Positions 51,252 through 62,774 of a stretch of DNA of 64,000 bases are shown here, piece after piece. The stretch is from Brevundimonas sp. MYb52 (GTDB lineage: Bacteria > Pseudomonadota > Alphaproteobacteria > Caulobacterales > Caulobacteraceae): contig NZ_PCPB01000003.1 of NCBI RefSeq assembly GCF_002979535.1, positions 124,001 through 188,000 on the forward strand, read 5' to 3'. The notes beneath the pieces are model-generated. The model searched no databases and was not told the DNA's origin. It worked only from the letters and a program-made list of their open reading frames with translations. The translations under genes and the position numbers were made by a program. The first letter of the stretch is position 1; each line of letters opens with the position of its first letter.

Positions 51252-53479
51252 TGCCCCAGCTTCTTCTCGAAATCTTCTCCGAAGAAATCCCCGCCCGTAT
51301 GCAGCAGGGCGCCGCGCGCGACCTGGAACGCATGGTGTCGGACCGTTTGAAGGCCGCCGGCCTGACCTGGGAGGCGCTGAACGTCTTTGCGGGTCCGCGT
51401 CGCCTGACCCTGGTGATCGACGGCCTGCCGACCGCCGCCGACGACCGCAACGAAGAGGTCAAGGGGCCCAAGACCTCGGCCCCGGCTCAGGCGCTGGAAG
51501 GCTTCCTGCGCAAGACCGGCCTGACGCAGGACCAACTGGTCGAGCGCGACGGCGTCTGGTTCGCCGAGATCAGCAGCAAGGGCCGTCAGACGACCGAGGT
51601 CTTCGCCGAGGCCGTGGATCAGATCGTCCGCAGCTTCCCCTGGCCCAAGTCGATGCGCTGGGGCACGGGAACCCTGCGCTGGGTGCGCCCGATCAAGCGC
51701 ATCATCGCCCTGTTCGACGGGGCGGTGGTGCCGTTCGAGATCGACGGCATCCACAGCGGCGACGTGACCGAGGGGCACCGCTTCCTCGGCAGCGGCAAGC
51801 CGTTTGCGGTCAAGGACTTCGCCGATTATCGCGCCAAGCTGGAAAAGGAATACGTCCTGCTGGACGTGGCCGACCGCAAGCTGCGTATTCTGGAAGGCGC
51901 CAAGGCCGCCTGCGCCACGCGCGGTCTGGTGCTGGTCGATGACGACGGCCTGCTGGACGAGGTCGCCGGTCTGGCCGAATGGCCGACGCCGATCCTGGGC
52001 GACATGGACCCGCAGTTCCTGTCCCTGCCGCCCGAAGTGGTCCGCCTGTCGATGAAGGTGCACCAGAAGTATTTCGCCGTCCGCGATCCGTCGAAAGACG
52101 GTCTGGCCCCGAACTTCCTCGTCGTCGCCAACGTCGAGGCGACCGATGGCGGCAAGGCTCTGGCCGCCGGCAACAGCCGCGTTCTGTCGGCGCGCCTGAA
52201 CGACGCCCGCTTCTTCTGGGACGAGGACCAGAAGGTCGGCTTCGACGCCTGGAACGACAAGCTGAAGGGCGTCACCTTCCACGCCAAGCTGGGCACCCTG
52301 GCTGAACGCGTCGACCGCATCGCGGCGCTGGCGCGCGAGATCGCCCCTCTGGTCGGCGCCGACGCCGATCAGGCCGAACAGGCCGCGCGCCTGTCCAAGG
52401 CCGATCTGGCCTCGGGCATGGTCAGCGAGTTCCCGGAACTGCAGGGGATCATGGGCGGCTATTACGCCCGTCTGGCCGGCTACCCCGACGCCGTCGCCGA
52501 CGCCGTGCGCGACCACTACAAGCCGCAAGGTCCGGGCGACAGCGTCCCGATCGCCCCGGTCACGGTCGCCGTCGCCATCGCCGAGAAGCTGGACACCCTG
52601 GTCGGCTTCTTCGCCATCGACGAAAAGCCCACCGGCTCGCGCGACCCCTACGCCCTGCGCCGCGCCGCTCTGGGCGTGATCCGGCTGGTGCTGGAGAACG
52701 GGGCTCGTGCTCCGCTGGCTGGCCTGATTACGATTGCGCTGGATGCCTTTGTCACCAGCTTCAATCAACGCGCCACTGTGCTCTCCATTGAACCTGAAGT
52801 GTGCCAGATCGTCAGCCTTGCTGATGTCGATTCTGCGCTCTCGAAGGCCCTTTGGGTTATGCCGGCCTCATCCTATGGCGGCGCTTACAATGAGGAAGGC
52901 CTCGCTGAACTGGCGGCTATGCGTCTGGTTGAGTTGGTTTCCGTTGGCGAGCTTCAAGCTGGCGTTCTCGCCTTCTTCGCCGACCGCCTGACCGTCCTGC
53001 TGCGCGATCAGGGCCAGCGTCACGACCTCGTGGCCGCCGTCTTTGCTCTGGGTGACGACGATCTGGTGCGGATCGTGCGTCGGGTGGAGGCGCTGGCCGC
53101 CTTCCTCGCCACGGACGACGGGGCCAACCTGCTGGCGGGCTACAAGCGGGCGTCGAACATCCTCAAGGCCGAGGAGAAGAAGGGGCCGCTGCCGACAGGC
53201 GCTGTCGCCACTGGCCTGCCCAGTCAACCGGCGGAAGAAACCGCCCTGGCCTTCGCCGCCGCCGCCGCCGCGACCGCCGTGGACGCCGCGCTGGAAACCG
53301 AAGACTTCGCCGCCGCCATGACGGCCCTGGCCGCCCTGCGCGGTCCGGTGGACGCCTTCTTCACCGGCGTCATGGTCAACTCCGACGTGGCCGAGGAGCG
53401 CGACAACCGCCTGAAGCTGCTGGGTCAGGTGCGTGCGGTCATGGGCCGCGTGGCGGACTTCGGTCAGATCGCGGGGTAG
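51251..53479 (+). CDS. glyS: Glycyl-tRNA synthetase beta subunit (with an unusual insert)
   Basis: A 742-residue subunit for tRNA recognition. [17 protein letters not shown] at the start, then RYMRW-type and GTGTLRWVRPIKRI blocks, and the HD-like DALRRAALGVIRL region. It is longer than many GlyS proteins: between about residues 485 and 575 (52705-52980) lies a segment with visibly lower GC and different codon choice that is not seen in the flanking conserved blocks. The frame is unbroken, so the protein is probably still functional. Confidence 0.93.
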   Translation: MPQLLLEIFSEEIPARMQQGAARDLERMVSDRLKAAGLTWEALNVFAGPRRLTLVIDGLPTAADDRNEEVKGPKTSAPAQALEGFLRKTGLTQDQLVERDGVWFAEISSKGRQTTEVFAEAVDQIVRSFPWPKSMRWGTGTLRWVRPIKRIIALFDGAVVPFEIDGIHSGDVTEGHRFLGSGKPFAVKDFADYRAKLEKEYVLLDVADRKLRILEGAKAACATRGLVLVDDDGLLDEVAGLAEWPTPILGDMDPQFLSLPPEVVRLSMKVHQKYFAVRDPSKDGLAPNFLVVANVEATDGGKALAAGNSRVLSARLNDARFFWDEDQKVGFDAWNDKLKGVTFHAKLGTLAERVDRIAALAREIAPLVGADADQAEQAARLSKADLASGMVSEFPELQGIMGGYYARLAGYPDAVADAVRDHYKPQGPGDSVPIAPVTVAVAIAEKLDTLVGFFAIDEKPTGSRDPYALRRAALGVIRLVLENGARAPLAGLITIALDAFVTSFNQRATVLSIEPEVCQIVSLADVDSALSKALWVMPASSYGGAYNEEGLAELAAMRLVELVSVGELQAGVLAFFADRLTVLLRDQGQRHDLVAAVFALGDDDLVRIVRRVEALAAFLATDDGANLLAGYKRASNILKAEEKKGPLPTGAVATGLPSQPAEETALAFAAAAAATAVDAALETEDFAAAMTALAALRGPVDAFFTGVMVNSDVAEERDNRLKLLGQVRAVMGRVADFGQIAG

Positions 53480-53503
53480 GGCGCTTCGCCCAACGACCGT
53501 CGC

Positions 53504-53634
53504 GTCGCCCCCTCCACCGCTTCGCGGTCCCCCTCCCCACATCGTGGGGAGGAAAGGCGCGCCTCTTTCCTCCCTGTCGCGTAGCGATGGGGAGGTGGAT
53601 CGGCGGCGGAGCCGTCGAGACGGAGGGGGCGGCG
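53504..53634. repeat. Interspersed GC-rich repeat (modules B then A)
   Basis: It begins with the module CCCCCTCCAC...GTGGGGAGGA and continues with CTCCCTGTCGC...GAGGGGGCGG, the same two modules as 41428-41572 but in reverse order. It lies downstream of glyS in the 302-base gap before ppdK; the rest of that gap shows no gene. Confidence 0.75.
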
Positions 53635-53781
53635 CAGACGCCTGAAATCGCCGTCCCGACACATCCTCACACGGATTGTTACACCCGCGGCCTCGCCTTC
53701 GCGCTTGCAGCACGCTAGTCAGGGCCACCGTGCGCGGGACTCAATCCCTCGGCGGCTAGACCACGGCTCAGGGACGGCAAG

Positions 53782-56472
<2,691 letters not shown>

Positions 56473-56496
56473 AGCCTGCCTCAGGCTTGAGCGTGC

Positions 56497-56524
56497 AAAG
56501 GCGGTCCTTCGGGGCCGCCTTTTT
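56497..56524 (+). terminator. Intrinsic terminator of ppdK
   Basis: AAAGGCGGTCC/GGGGCCGCCTTT stem with TTCG loop and T-run. A smaller AAGCCTG/CAGGCTT hairpin precedes it at 56472-56488. Confidence 0.9.
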
Positions 56525-56568
56525 CGTGTCAGAATAAGGTCATGATCAGCGTAACGCTGTATGTGTCC

Positions 56569-56583
56569 GTTCGCGCACAGTTC
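56569..56583 (+). promoter_or_regulatory. GTTC-N7-GTTC match upstream of the barrel gene
   Basis: GTTCGCGCACAGTTC is a perfect match to the alphaproteobacterial LexA spacing. It is 121 bases upstream of the ATG at 56704. One or two such matches are expected by chance in a window this size, so it is only suggestive. Confidence 0.3.
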
Positions 56584-56631
56584 TGCCTGTGTATTCGATA
56601 GCCTCTGGAACGGCTTGGCAGGGTGGCCATT

Positions 56632-56695
56632 TAACTCCTCGCTGGATGGGGCCGGTGACCGCAGAAGTCACCGCATCTAGGATTACTAGGAGTTA
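56632..56695 (+). promoter_or_regulatory. 5' leader able to hide the ribosome site of the barrel gene
   Basis: TAACTCCT (56632-56639) pairs perfectly with AGGAGTTA (56688-56695), which is the Shine-Dalgarno. Between them lies an inner hairpin CGGTGAC/GTCACCG (56653-56659, 56667-56673). The ATG follows at 56704. The structure would block translation unless opened. Confidence 0.6.
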
Positions 56696-56703
56696 TAGAA
56701 ACA

Positions 56704-57231
56704 ATGCGTAACATTCTTCTCGCCGCTGTCGCCGTTTCTGCAGTCGCCGCTCCGGCCTTTGCGCAATCGAACCCTGAGCCGCGCGGATACGGTTCGCTGG
56801 GTTATACTCATGTTGAAGGCGACAGCGCCACGACTGGCGCCGTGACGGGCCGCCTGGGCGTCAACCTGAACCGCTACCTGGCCGTCGAGACCGAGGCCTC
56901 GGTCGGCGTCAAGGACGACGACTTCACCGTTGCCGGCGTCGACGGCTCGATCAAGCATGAGTGGGACGCCGCCGGTTACGTGGTCGGCAAGTATCCGGTC
57001 AGCGACAAGCTGGAGCTGTTCGCACGCGGCGGCTACGGCCACACCGAACTGAAGCAGGAGTTCCCCGGCACCAACACCGATGTGGGCGGCGACAGCTGGA
57101 ACTACGGCGTCGGCGCCAACTACTACGTTGACGGCGTCAACGGCGTTCGCGCCGACTGGACCCGTCGCGACTTCCGCGACAACGGCGGTGAAGCCGACGC
57201 CTATTCGGTCAGCTACGTCCGTCGCTTCTAA
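56704..57231 (+). CDS. Small outer-membrane beta-barrel protein
   Basis: A 175-residue protein with a signal peptide (residues 1-21, ending APAFA) and alternating hydrophobic/polar strands in pairs (GRLGVNLNRYLAVETEASVGV, WNYGVGANYYVDG). It ends in the aromatic YVRRF, the usual barrel-assembly signal. It resembles the opacity/OmpA-like eight-strand porins. Its leader hides the ribosome site. Monocistronic; terminator at 57268. Confidence 0.8.
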   Translation: MRNILLAAVAVSAVAAPAFAQSNPEPRGYGSLGYTHVEGDSATTGAVTGRLGVNLNRYLAVETEASVGVKDDDFTVAGVDGSIKHEWDAAGYVVGKYPVSDKLELFARGGYGHTELKQEFPGTNTDVGGDSWNYGVGANYYVDGVNGVRADWTRRDFRDNGGEADAYSVSYVRRF

Positions 57232-57267
57232 GGCCTAACTTCTTCAGTCTGGCGCTGAATACGACGA

Positions 57268-57295
57268 AGGCCCGCTTCGAGAGGAGCGGGCCTTT
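57268..57295. terminator. Intrinsic terminator of the barrel gene
   Basis: A perfect 10-bp stem AAGGCCCGCT/AGCGGGCCTT with an 8-base loop and T-run. Confidence 0.9.
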
Positions 57296-57318
57296 TCGTT
57301 TGTCCAGAAGGCTGAGGT

Positions 57319-57585
57319 TTAGGCGACGCCCGGCGCCAGGGCCCAGCGCAGCGAGTTCTCGCCGAAGGGCTTGATGAAGAAGTCGCGATAGCGCTCGAAG
57401 ACCTCGACGATCTTGGCTTTCAGATCCTGGGTCACGGACTCGCCGCGTTGGCGTTTCAGGGCCGCGACGCAGTTGACCACGATGTCCTGATGGGCCGAGC
57501 CGCCCATATGTTTCAGCACCGTGGCCACGTCATGGGCCAACGGATCGCTGAGCTTTTCAGCCCACGGTGAAACGGTCTGAGTCAT
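57319..57585 (-). CDS. Hypothetical protein, 88 residues
   Basis: An acidic/basic helical protein starting MTQTVSPWAEKL, with a middle DVATVLKHMGGSAHQDIVVNCVAALKRQ and FERYRDFFIKPFG near the end. No known domain recognised. The ATG at 57585 is preferred over an upstream frame start. It lies between the barrel terminator and the FabH-like gene. Confidence 0.6.
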   Translation of the reverse strand: MTQTVSPWAEKLSDPLAHDVATVLKHMGGSAHQDIVVNCVAALKRQRGESVTQDLKAKIVEVFERYRDFFIKPFGENSLRWALAPGVA

Positions 57586-57684
57586 TCGGGCGCCATCCCC
57601 CTCGTTCTCAATACCTGTAACGGTTTGCAAAAAATTCCGAACAGTGCAAGCGCCGCCGGAAATAATGATTCCCGTTATGTGCTT

Positions 57685-58830
57685 TTATGGGCGCTTTTGC
57701 ACAAAAACCGTGCCCGCCGAGTAGCCGGCGCCGAAACTGCAGATCAGGCCCGTGTCGCCCGGTGCGAAGCCGTCGTGCTTCAGGTGGAAGGCGATGATGG
57801 ACCCGGCCGACGAGGTGTTGGCGTAGTCGTCCAGGATGATGACGTTCTCTTCGGGCTCGGGCTCGCGGCCCAGCACCTTTTTGCCGATCAGGGTGTTCAT
57901 GTTGATGTTGGCCTGGTGCAGCCACATCCGTTTCAGGCCGTGCGGGTCCAGGTTCAGCTCGGCGGCGTGGTCCAGGATCATCTCCGAGACCATGGGCACC
58001 ACCTCCTTGAAGACCTTGCGGCCTTGCTGGACGAACATCTTGTCGGTCAGGCCGTCGGACGACACCGGCTCGCTTGCGCCCGTCGGCAGGGCGGCGCGGT
58101 TCAGGAAGCCGAAATTATTGCGGATATTGTTCGAGAAGCTGGTCTTCAGTCGCGTGCCAACGATGTCCCAGCCGCCCGGTCCGGCCTGATCCTCGGCCTC
58201 GATGATGACGGCGGTGGCGACATCGCCGAAGATGAAGTGGCTGTCGCGATCCTTGAAGTTCAGGTGGGCCGAGCAGATCTCGGGGTTGACCATCAACACG
58301 GCCTTGACCGAGCCCGAGGCCACGAAGTCCGCCGCCGTCTTGATGCCGAAGGTGGCGGAGGAGCAGGCCACGTTCATGTCAAAGGCGAAGCCCTCGATCC
58401 CCAGCGCCTGCTGCACCTCGATGGCCATGGCGGGGTAGGGGCGCTGCATGTTGGACGCGGCGCAGATGACGGCGCCGATCTCGCTGACCGGCTTGCCCCA
58501 GGCCTTGATGGCGTCCTGCGCGGCCTTCACGGCCATCTCGGCGAGGATCGACAACTCGTCGTCGCCGCGTGCGGCCAGGTGGGGCAGCATCCGCTCGGGG
58601 TCGATGATGCCCGACTTGTCCATGACGAAGCGCGATTGAATGCCTGAAGCCTTCTCGATGAAGGCCTCGGACGAGGGCGTCTTCATCTCCAGCTCGCCAG
58701 CCGCGATGGCCTCGGCGTTCTCGGCGTTCCAGGCCTCGGCCCAGGCGTTGTAGGCGGCGACCAGTTCGGCGTTCGAGATGGACTGCTCCGGCGTAAACAG
58801 ACCGGTGGCGGAGATGACGGCTTTTTGCAC
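57685..58830 (-). CDS. Beta-ketoacyl-ACP synthase III-like ketosynthase
   Basis: A 381-residue thiolase-fold condensing enzyme resembling FabH. The nucleophile Cys is in NVACSSATFGI near residue 158, the His in WLHQANINMN and the Asn in DDYANTSSAGS. It is longer than housekeeping FabH (about 320), with extra sequence near residues 25-60. Upstream of it lies kpsC, so it may feed lipid or polysaccharide anchors; that is inference. Starts at 58830. Confidence 0.88.
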   Translation of the reverse strand: MQKAVISATGLFTPEQSISNAELVAAYNAWAEAWNAENAEAIAAGELEMKTPSSEAFIEKASGIQSRFVMDKSGIIDPERMLPHLAARGDDELSILAEMAVKAAQDAIKAWGKPVSEIGAVICAASNMQRPYPAMAIEVQQALGIEGFAFDMNVACSSATFGIKTAADFVASGSVKAVLMVNPEICSAHLNFKDRDSHFIFGDVATAVIIEAEDQAGPGGWDIVGTRLKTSFSNNIRNNFGFLNRAALPTGASEPVSSDGLTDKMFVQQGRKVFKEVVPMVSEMILDHAAELNLDPHGLKRMWLHQANINMNTLIGKKVLGREPEPEENVIILDDYANTSSAGSIIAFHLKHDGFAPGDTGLICSFGAGYSAGTVFVQKRP

Positions 58831-58863
58831 AGGGAGAAGTGTCCGTTGCGATGACGAACGACC

Positions 58864-60927
58864 TCAATAGGCCGGTGGAAGGCTCCGGTCGAGACTGGCC
58901 TTGATGCCGCGCCACCATCTGTTGATCCGCCCGCGCGGCGGGGCCGGCAGGGGGTGATCGCGCGCGGCGATCAGGGCCTCGACCAGATCCTCGGCCTCGC
59001 ACGGCCAGCCGTCCGGGGTGACATAGACCGGATAGCCGATCAGGGCGGCGTGGATCAGGCTCTGCAGGCTGGCGCGGCGGGTTCGGCGGTCAAACGCCAG
59101 CCGGTCGTCGGTCAGGCCCCAGCCCGCATAGAAGGGGCGGCCATAGACGCTGACCCCCTTGCCGCGCATCAGGGCCTCGAACCCGGTCAGCGAGGTCAGG
59201 GTCGCCAGCCGGTCGCAGGCGTTCAGGCAGTCGATGATGTCCAGATCGTCGGCCGAGGCGTCGACCTCCTCCATCGCCGCATGGTCCAGCAGGCCGGGCC
59301 GGTTGCCCGCCGTCACATCGGGGTGGTTGCGATAGATCAGGAAGGCGTCGGGATGATCCGCCCGCGCCGCCTTCACCAGGCCCGAGTTGGTGCGCAGGTC
59401 CGGTCCGCAGCCCATCATGATCGAGCGGTCGTTCTCGACCTGGCCCACGACCAGCAGGATCGGTCTGTCGGTAGGCCAGCTTGCCGGAACGCCCGCCCCC
59501 TTCAGATTGTATTTCGACAGACCCGCCTCGACCACGCGGGCGCGAAGGGCCTCGGCCCGCGCCGCCTGATCCGGGGACGGCTCGCCCGCCTCGATCAGGC
59601 TTTCCAAACGGCTGGGCCGGGTCGGATCGTAATAGACGCCCTGGTCGTCCAGGGCGACCGACAGGGCGCCGAAGAAGTCGGACCCCAGCCCGCGCGAGCG
59701 GATAAAGCCGTCCTCCATCCGCACGACCGGCCCTTCGAAGGTGTCGGCGGCGGCGCGGATCTGCGGCGTCTCCTTGCCAGCCCACCAGATCAGCTTGCCG
59801 CCTGTGGCTCGCGCATGGGCGACGGCGGCGGATGAGCGCCAGAAATAGCGGACGCGGCCCTTGGGCGAGTTCAGCAGACGGCGAACCGGCGGCCGCTTGG
59901 CCGGGGCGAACCCGACCGCCGCCCAGTCGCCCGCTAGCCGGTCGGCCCTGTCGCGCAGCGCGATCAGCCGCTCCAGCGCCGCCTCGGCCTCGCAGCGTTG
60001 TCCGGTGATGGGATCGACATAGCGGGTGTAGGCGATCAGGGCCGCCGCCGCGATCTGTTCCAGATCGCGCGGGGCGCCGCGCCGTCCGGTCTGGATGGCG
60101 TCCGTGGTCAGGCCCCAGCCGGAATAGAAGGGGGCGCCGAAGCAGCGCACGGGCAGGCCGCGCAACAGGGCCTCGAACCCCAGGGCCGAGGTCACGACAT
60201 AGACCGCATCCACCGCCGCCAGCAGGTCGGCGGGCCGCACGTCGTTGTCGATCAGGGTGACGCCGTCCAGTTGATCCGCCGGGATGCAGCCAGCCTTGCG
60301 CCCCGCCGCCACCGCCGGGTGACGCTTGACGATCAACTGGGCGTCCGGCTCGTCCCGCCGGGCGGTCGCCAGCATCTCGGAGAAGCTGGCTTCGGTCGCC
60401 AGGCCATAGCCGATGGAGGCGTCGCCGAAGGTCTGGTCCACGATCAACACGCGGCGGCCAGGCTTCAGCAGGCTCGTGTCCAGCGGCCCGCCCATATTGG
60501 TCTTGGACACGCCCGACGTCACAATGCGGTCGATCAGGCCGCGCGACCGCCCCCGCATGGCGGCGTCGCACCAGTCCGGGGCTGTGTCGATCAGTTGTTC
60601 CAGCCGACTGGGTCGCGTCGCGTCGTAATAGACGCCCAGATCGTCGACGATGAGGCTGAGGCTGGTCGCCCCGCTTTCGCCGATGCCGACCGAGCGCAGA
60701 AAGCCGTCCTCCAGCGCCACATAGGGTTTGCCATGCTTTTCCGCCCAGCGCCGTCCCGCCGCCGCCGTTGGCTTCATGCCCCAGCCGAGGACGACTTCGA
60801 TCGACGATCCGGGCAGGGCGGACAGCGTGTAATCTGGCAGGAAGGCGGACAGGAACGGCACCTTCAGCACCCCCGGCGCACAGACCCAGGCACGGGTTTT
60901 GGACGAGGGCGGCAGCGGTGCGATCAT
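58864..60927 (-). CDS. KpsC-like capsule glycosyltransferase (duplicated modules)
   Basis: A 687-residue protein of the KpsC type, which in Gram-negative capsule export adds beta-Kdo to the lipid anchor. The chain is two similar halves: VYYDATRPSRLEQLI (near residue 98) and VYYDPTRPSRLESLI (near residue 424), each preceded by VALEDGFLRSVG or VRMEDGFIRSRG and followed by TSALGFEALLRG or TSLTGFEALMRG and FYSGWGL or FYAGWGL. The usual partners KpsS, KpsM and KpsT are absent here. Confidence 0.88.
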   Translation of the reverse strand: MIAPLPPSSKTRAWVCAPGVLKVPFLSAFLPDYTLSALPGSSIEVVLGWGMKPTAAAGRRWAEKHGKPYVALEDGFLRSVGIGESGATSLSLIVDDLGVYYDATRPSRLEQLIDTAPDWCDAAMRGRSRGLIDRIVTSGVSKTNMGGPLDTSLLKPGRRVLIVDQTFGDASIGYGLATEASFSEMLATARRDEPDAQLIVKRHPAVAAGRKAGCIPADQLDGVTLIDNDVRPADLLAAVDAVYVVTSALGFEALLRGLPVRCFGAPFYSGWGLTTDAIQTGRRGAPRDLEQIAAAALIAYTRYVDPITGQRCEAEAALERLIALRDRADRLAGDWAAVGFAPAKRPPVRRLLNSPKGRVRYFWRSSAAVAHARATGGKLIWWAGKETPQIRAAADTFEGPVVRMEDGFIRSRGLGSDFFGALSVALDDQGVYYDPTRPSRLESLIEAGEPSPDQAARAEALRARVVEAGLSKYNLKGAGVPASWPTDRPILLVVGQVENDRSIMMGCGPDLRTNSGLVKAARADHPDAFLIYRNHPDVTAGNRPGLLDHAAMEEVDASADDLDIIDCLNACDRLATLTSLTGFEALMRGKGVSVYGRPFYAGWGLTDDRLAFDRRTRRASLQSLIHAALIGYPVYVTPDGWPCEAEDLVEALIAARDHPLPAPPRGRINRWWRGIKASLDRSLPPAY

Positions 60928-60992
60928 GGGGTTTGTCTACGGTTTGCCGCAGCCGGACGCCACCCCACTTCCTTCTCCCGCAAGGGAGGGGG

Positions 60993-61829
60993 TTAGAGGC
61001 CCGCCAGCAAGTCCTGTGCGGCGTGCAGATGCAGCCGCTCCACCATCTCTCCCTCGACGCGGATCACGCCCAGCCCTTCGGCTTCCGGGGCGGCGAAGGC
61101 GGCGACGACCTTGCGCGCCCATTCGATCTCTTCAGTCGAGGGGCCGAACGCCGCGTTGGCCTCTTCGATCTGCGACGGGTGGATCAGGCTCTTGCCGTCA
61201 AAGCCGTAGAGCCGCCCCTGCGCGCATTCGGCGGCAAATCCGGCTTCGTCCTTGATGCGGTTGAACACCCCGTCGATGGCCAGCAGGCCGTTGGCGCGGG
61301 CATGGGCCACGACCGCCGCCAACCAGGGCTTCAGCGGTTCGCGATTCGCAGACACGCCCGTCCTCAGATCCTTGGCCAGATCGTTGACGCCCAGCATTAG
61401 GCCGCTCAGCGCCCCGTCGGCATCGGCGATGTCTTTCAGGTCCACCAGGGCGCGCGGCGTCTCGATCATAGCCCACAGATCGACGCCGGGACGAAGCGTC
61501 GCCGACAGGGCGTGAACCATGGTCGCGCTCTCGACCTTGGGCGCGACGATCAGGTCGACGGGCGTGTCGCGCAGGGCCTTCAGGTCGTCGGCGCCCCAAG
61601 GCGTGTCCAGTCCATTGATCCGCACGCCGAGGCGCGGGCCGAAGCCGCCTGCATGCGCTGCCGCGACGGCGGCCGCGCGGGCCTCAAGCTTCATTTCGGA
61701 GGCGACCGCATCCTCGAGGTCCAGCACGGCCACGTCGCAGGTCAGTCCGCGCGCCTTCTCCACAGCCCTCGCGTTGGAGGCGGGCAGATAGAGGACGCTG
61801 CGGGCGCGCGTCTTGGACGGATGGCTCAT
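60993..61829 (-). CDS. CitE-like CoA ester lyase
   Basis: A 278-residue HpcH/HpaI-type TIM barrel. RSVLYLPASNARAVEKAR at the N-terminus, VAVLDLEDAVA with the metal-binding region, and the C-terminal FDGKSLIHPSQIEEAN are family marks. It lacks adjacent CitD/CitF, so it is a stand-alone lyase/thioesterase-type enzyme (malyl- or citramalyl-CoA type). The substrate is not readable. Confidence 0.9.
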   Translation of the reverse strand: MSHPSKTRARSVLYLPASNARAVEKARGLTCDVAVLDLEDAVASEMKLEARAAAVAAAHAGGFGPRLGVRINGLDTPWGADDLKALRDTPVDLIVAPKVESATMVHALSATLRPGVDLWAMIETPRALVDLKDIADADGALSGLMLGVNDLAKDLRTGVSANREPLKPWLAAVVAHARANGLLAIDGVFNRIKDEAGFAAECAQGRLYGFDGKSLIHPSQIEEANAAFGPSTEEIEWARKVVAAFAAPEAEGLGVIRVEGEMVERLHLHAAQDLLAGL

Positions 61830-61880
61830 GCTCGGCTTCCAGGCTGCTCGGTGCGGACGATAGCGATCGTGCGAGCGGGA

Positions 61881-62774
61881 TCAATCGGCCCAGAGCCTTG
61901 CCGCGCCGCGAACGCCCGAGGAATCGCCCCATTGCGCGGGGGAGATCCGCCCCTGCCAATGATCCGAGAAGGCATGGCGCGCCACGATCGCGGGCAGGCG
62001 CTCATACAGTTCGCCGACGTTCGACATCCCGCCGCCCAGGACAAAGACCTCGGGGTCGGCCAGATTGACCACCATGGCCAGGGCTCGCCCCAGTCGGTCG
62101 ATGTAGCGGTCCAGGGCGACGGCGGCTTCCGCGTCGCCTGCGCGCGCAGCCTCGATCACGGCTTGGGCCTTCCACGCGCGGCCGGTCGTCACCTCATGGT
62201 CGCGCTGGAAGCCCGTGCCTGAAATCCAGGTCTCCAGGCAGCCGCTGAGGCCGCACCAGCAGGCCGGGCCGGGCGCTTCGTCGGCTGTGGGCCAGGGCAG
62301 GGAGATATGACCGATCTCGGCCGCGACGCCGTGCGCGCCCTCGATCAGCTTGCCATCGATCACCAGTCCGCCGCCGCAGCCGGTGCCCAGTATGACGCCG
62401 AACAGGCCGCCGACGCCGACGCCGGCCCCGTCCACGGCCTCCGACAGGGCCAGGCAGTTGGCGTCGTTGGCCAGGCGCACAGGGCGCTTCAGCGCGGCCT
62501 CGAGGTCATCGCCGAAGGGGCGTCCGTTCAGATAGGTCGAGTTGGCGTTGCGGATCAGGCCGGTGTGCGGCGAAGGCGAGCCCGGAATGGCCACGCCCAC
62601 AGATCGCGCTTCACCCGCCCTGGCCTCGACCTGCGCGATCAGGTCCGCGACGAGGGCGAGGGCGGCGTCATAGCTTCCCGGATTGGGTTCGCGGATGCGC
62701 GCGGCGAAGGCGCCGTCGTCGGCTATGGCGGCCGCCTCGATCTTGGTGCCGCCGAAATCGACCCCGATCCGCAT
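61881..62774 (-). CDS. ROK-family sugar kinase
   Basis: A 297-residue ASKHA kinase. DFGGTKIEAA at the start, LANDANCLALSEAV, and GTGCGGGLVIDG follow. The zinc motif (GHISLPW plus CWCGLSGCLETW) is intact. Substrate is probably fructose or an N-acetylhexosamine by family. Its ATG overlaps the fRMsr stop by one base. Confidence 0.92.
   Translation of the reverse strand: MRIGVDFGGTKIEAAAIADDGAFAARIREPNPGSYDAALALVADLIAQVEARAGEARSVGVAIPGSPSPHTGLIRNANSTYLNGRPFGDDLEAALKRPVRLANDANCLALSEAVDGAGVGVGGLFGVILGTGCGGGLVIDGKLIEGAHGVAAEIGHISLPWPTADEAPGPACWCGLSGCLETWISGTGFQRDHEVTTGRAWKAQAVIEAARAGDAEAAVALDRYIDRLGRALAMVVNLADPEVFVLGGGMSNVGELYERLPAIVARHAFSDHWQGRISPAQWGDSSGVRGAARLWAD

Noticed and set aside
51176..52768. 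A minus-strand frame opposite glyQ/glyS
   Set aside because: Antisense shadow of conserved synthetase genes.
56569..56583. A second functional LexA operator
   Set aside because: Kept only as a weak site: one or two chance matches are expected in a window of this length and no promoter elements overlap it clearly.
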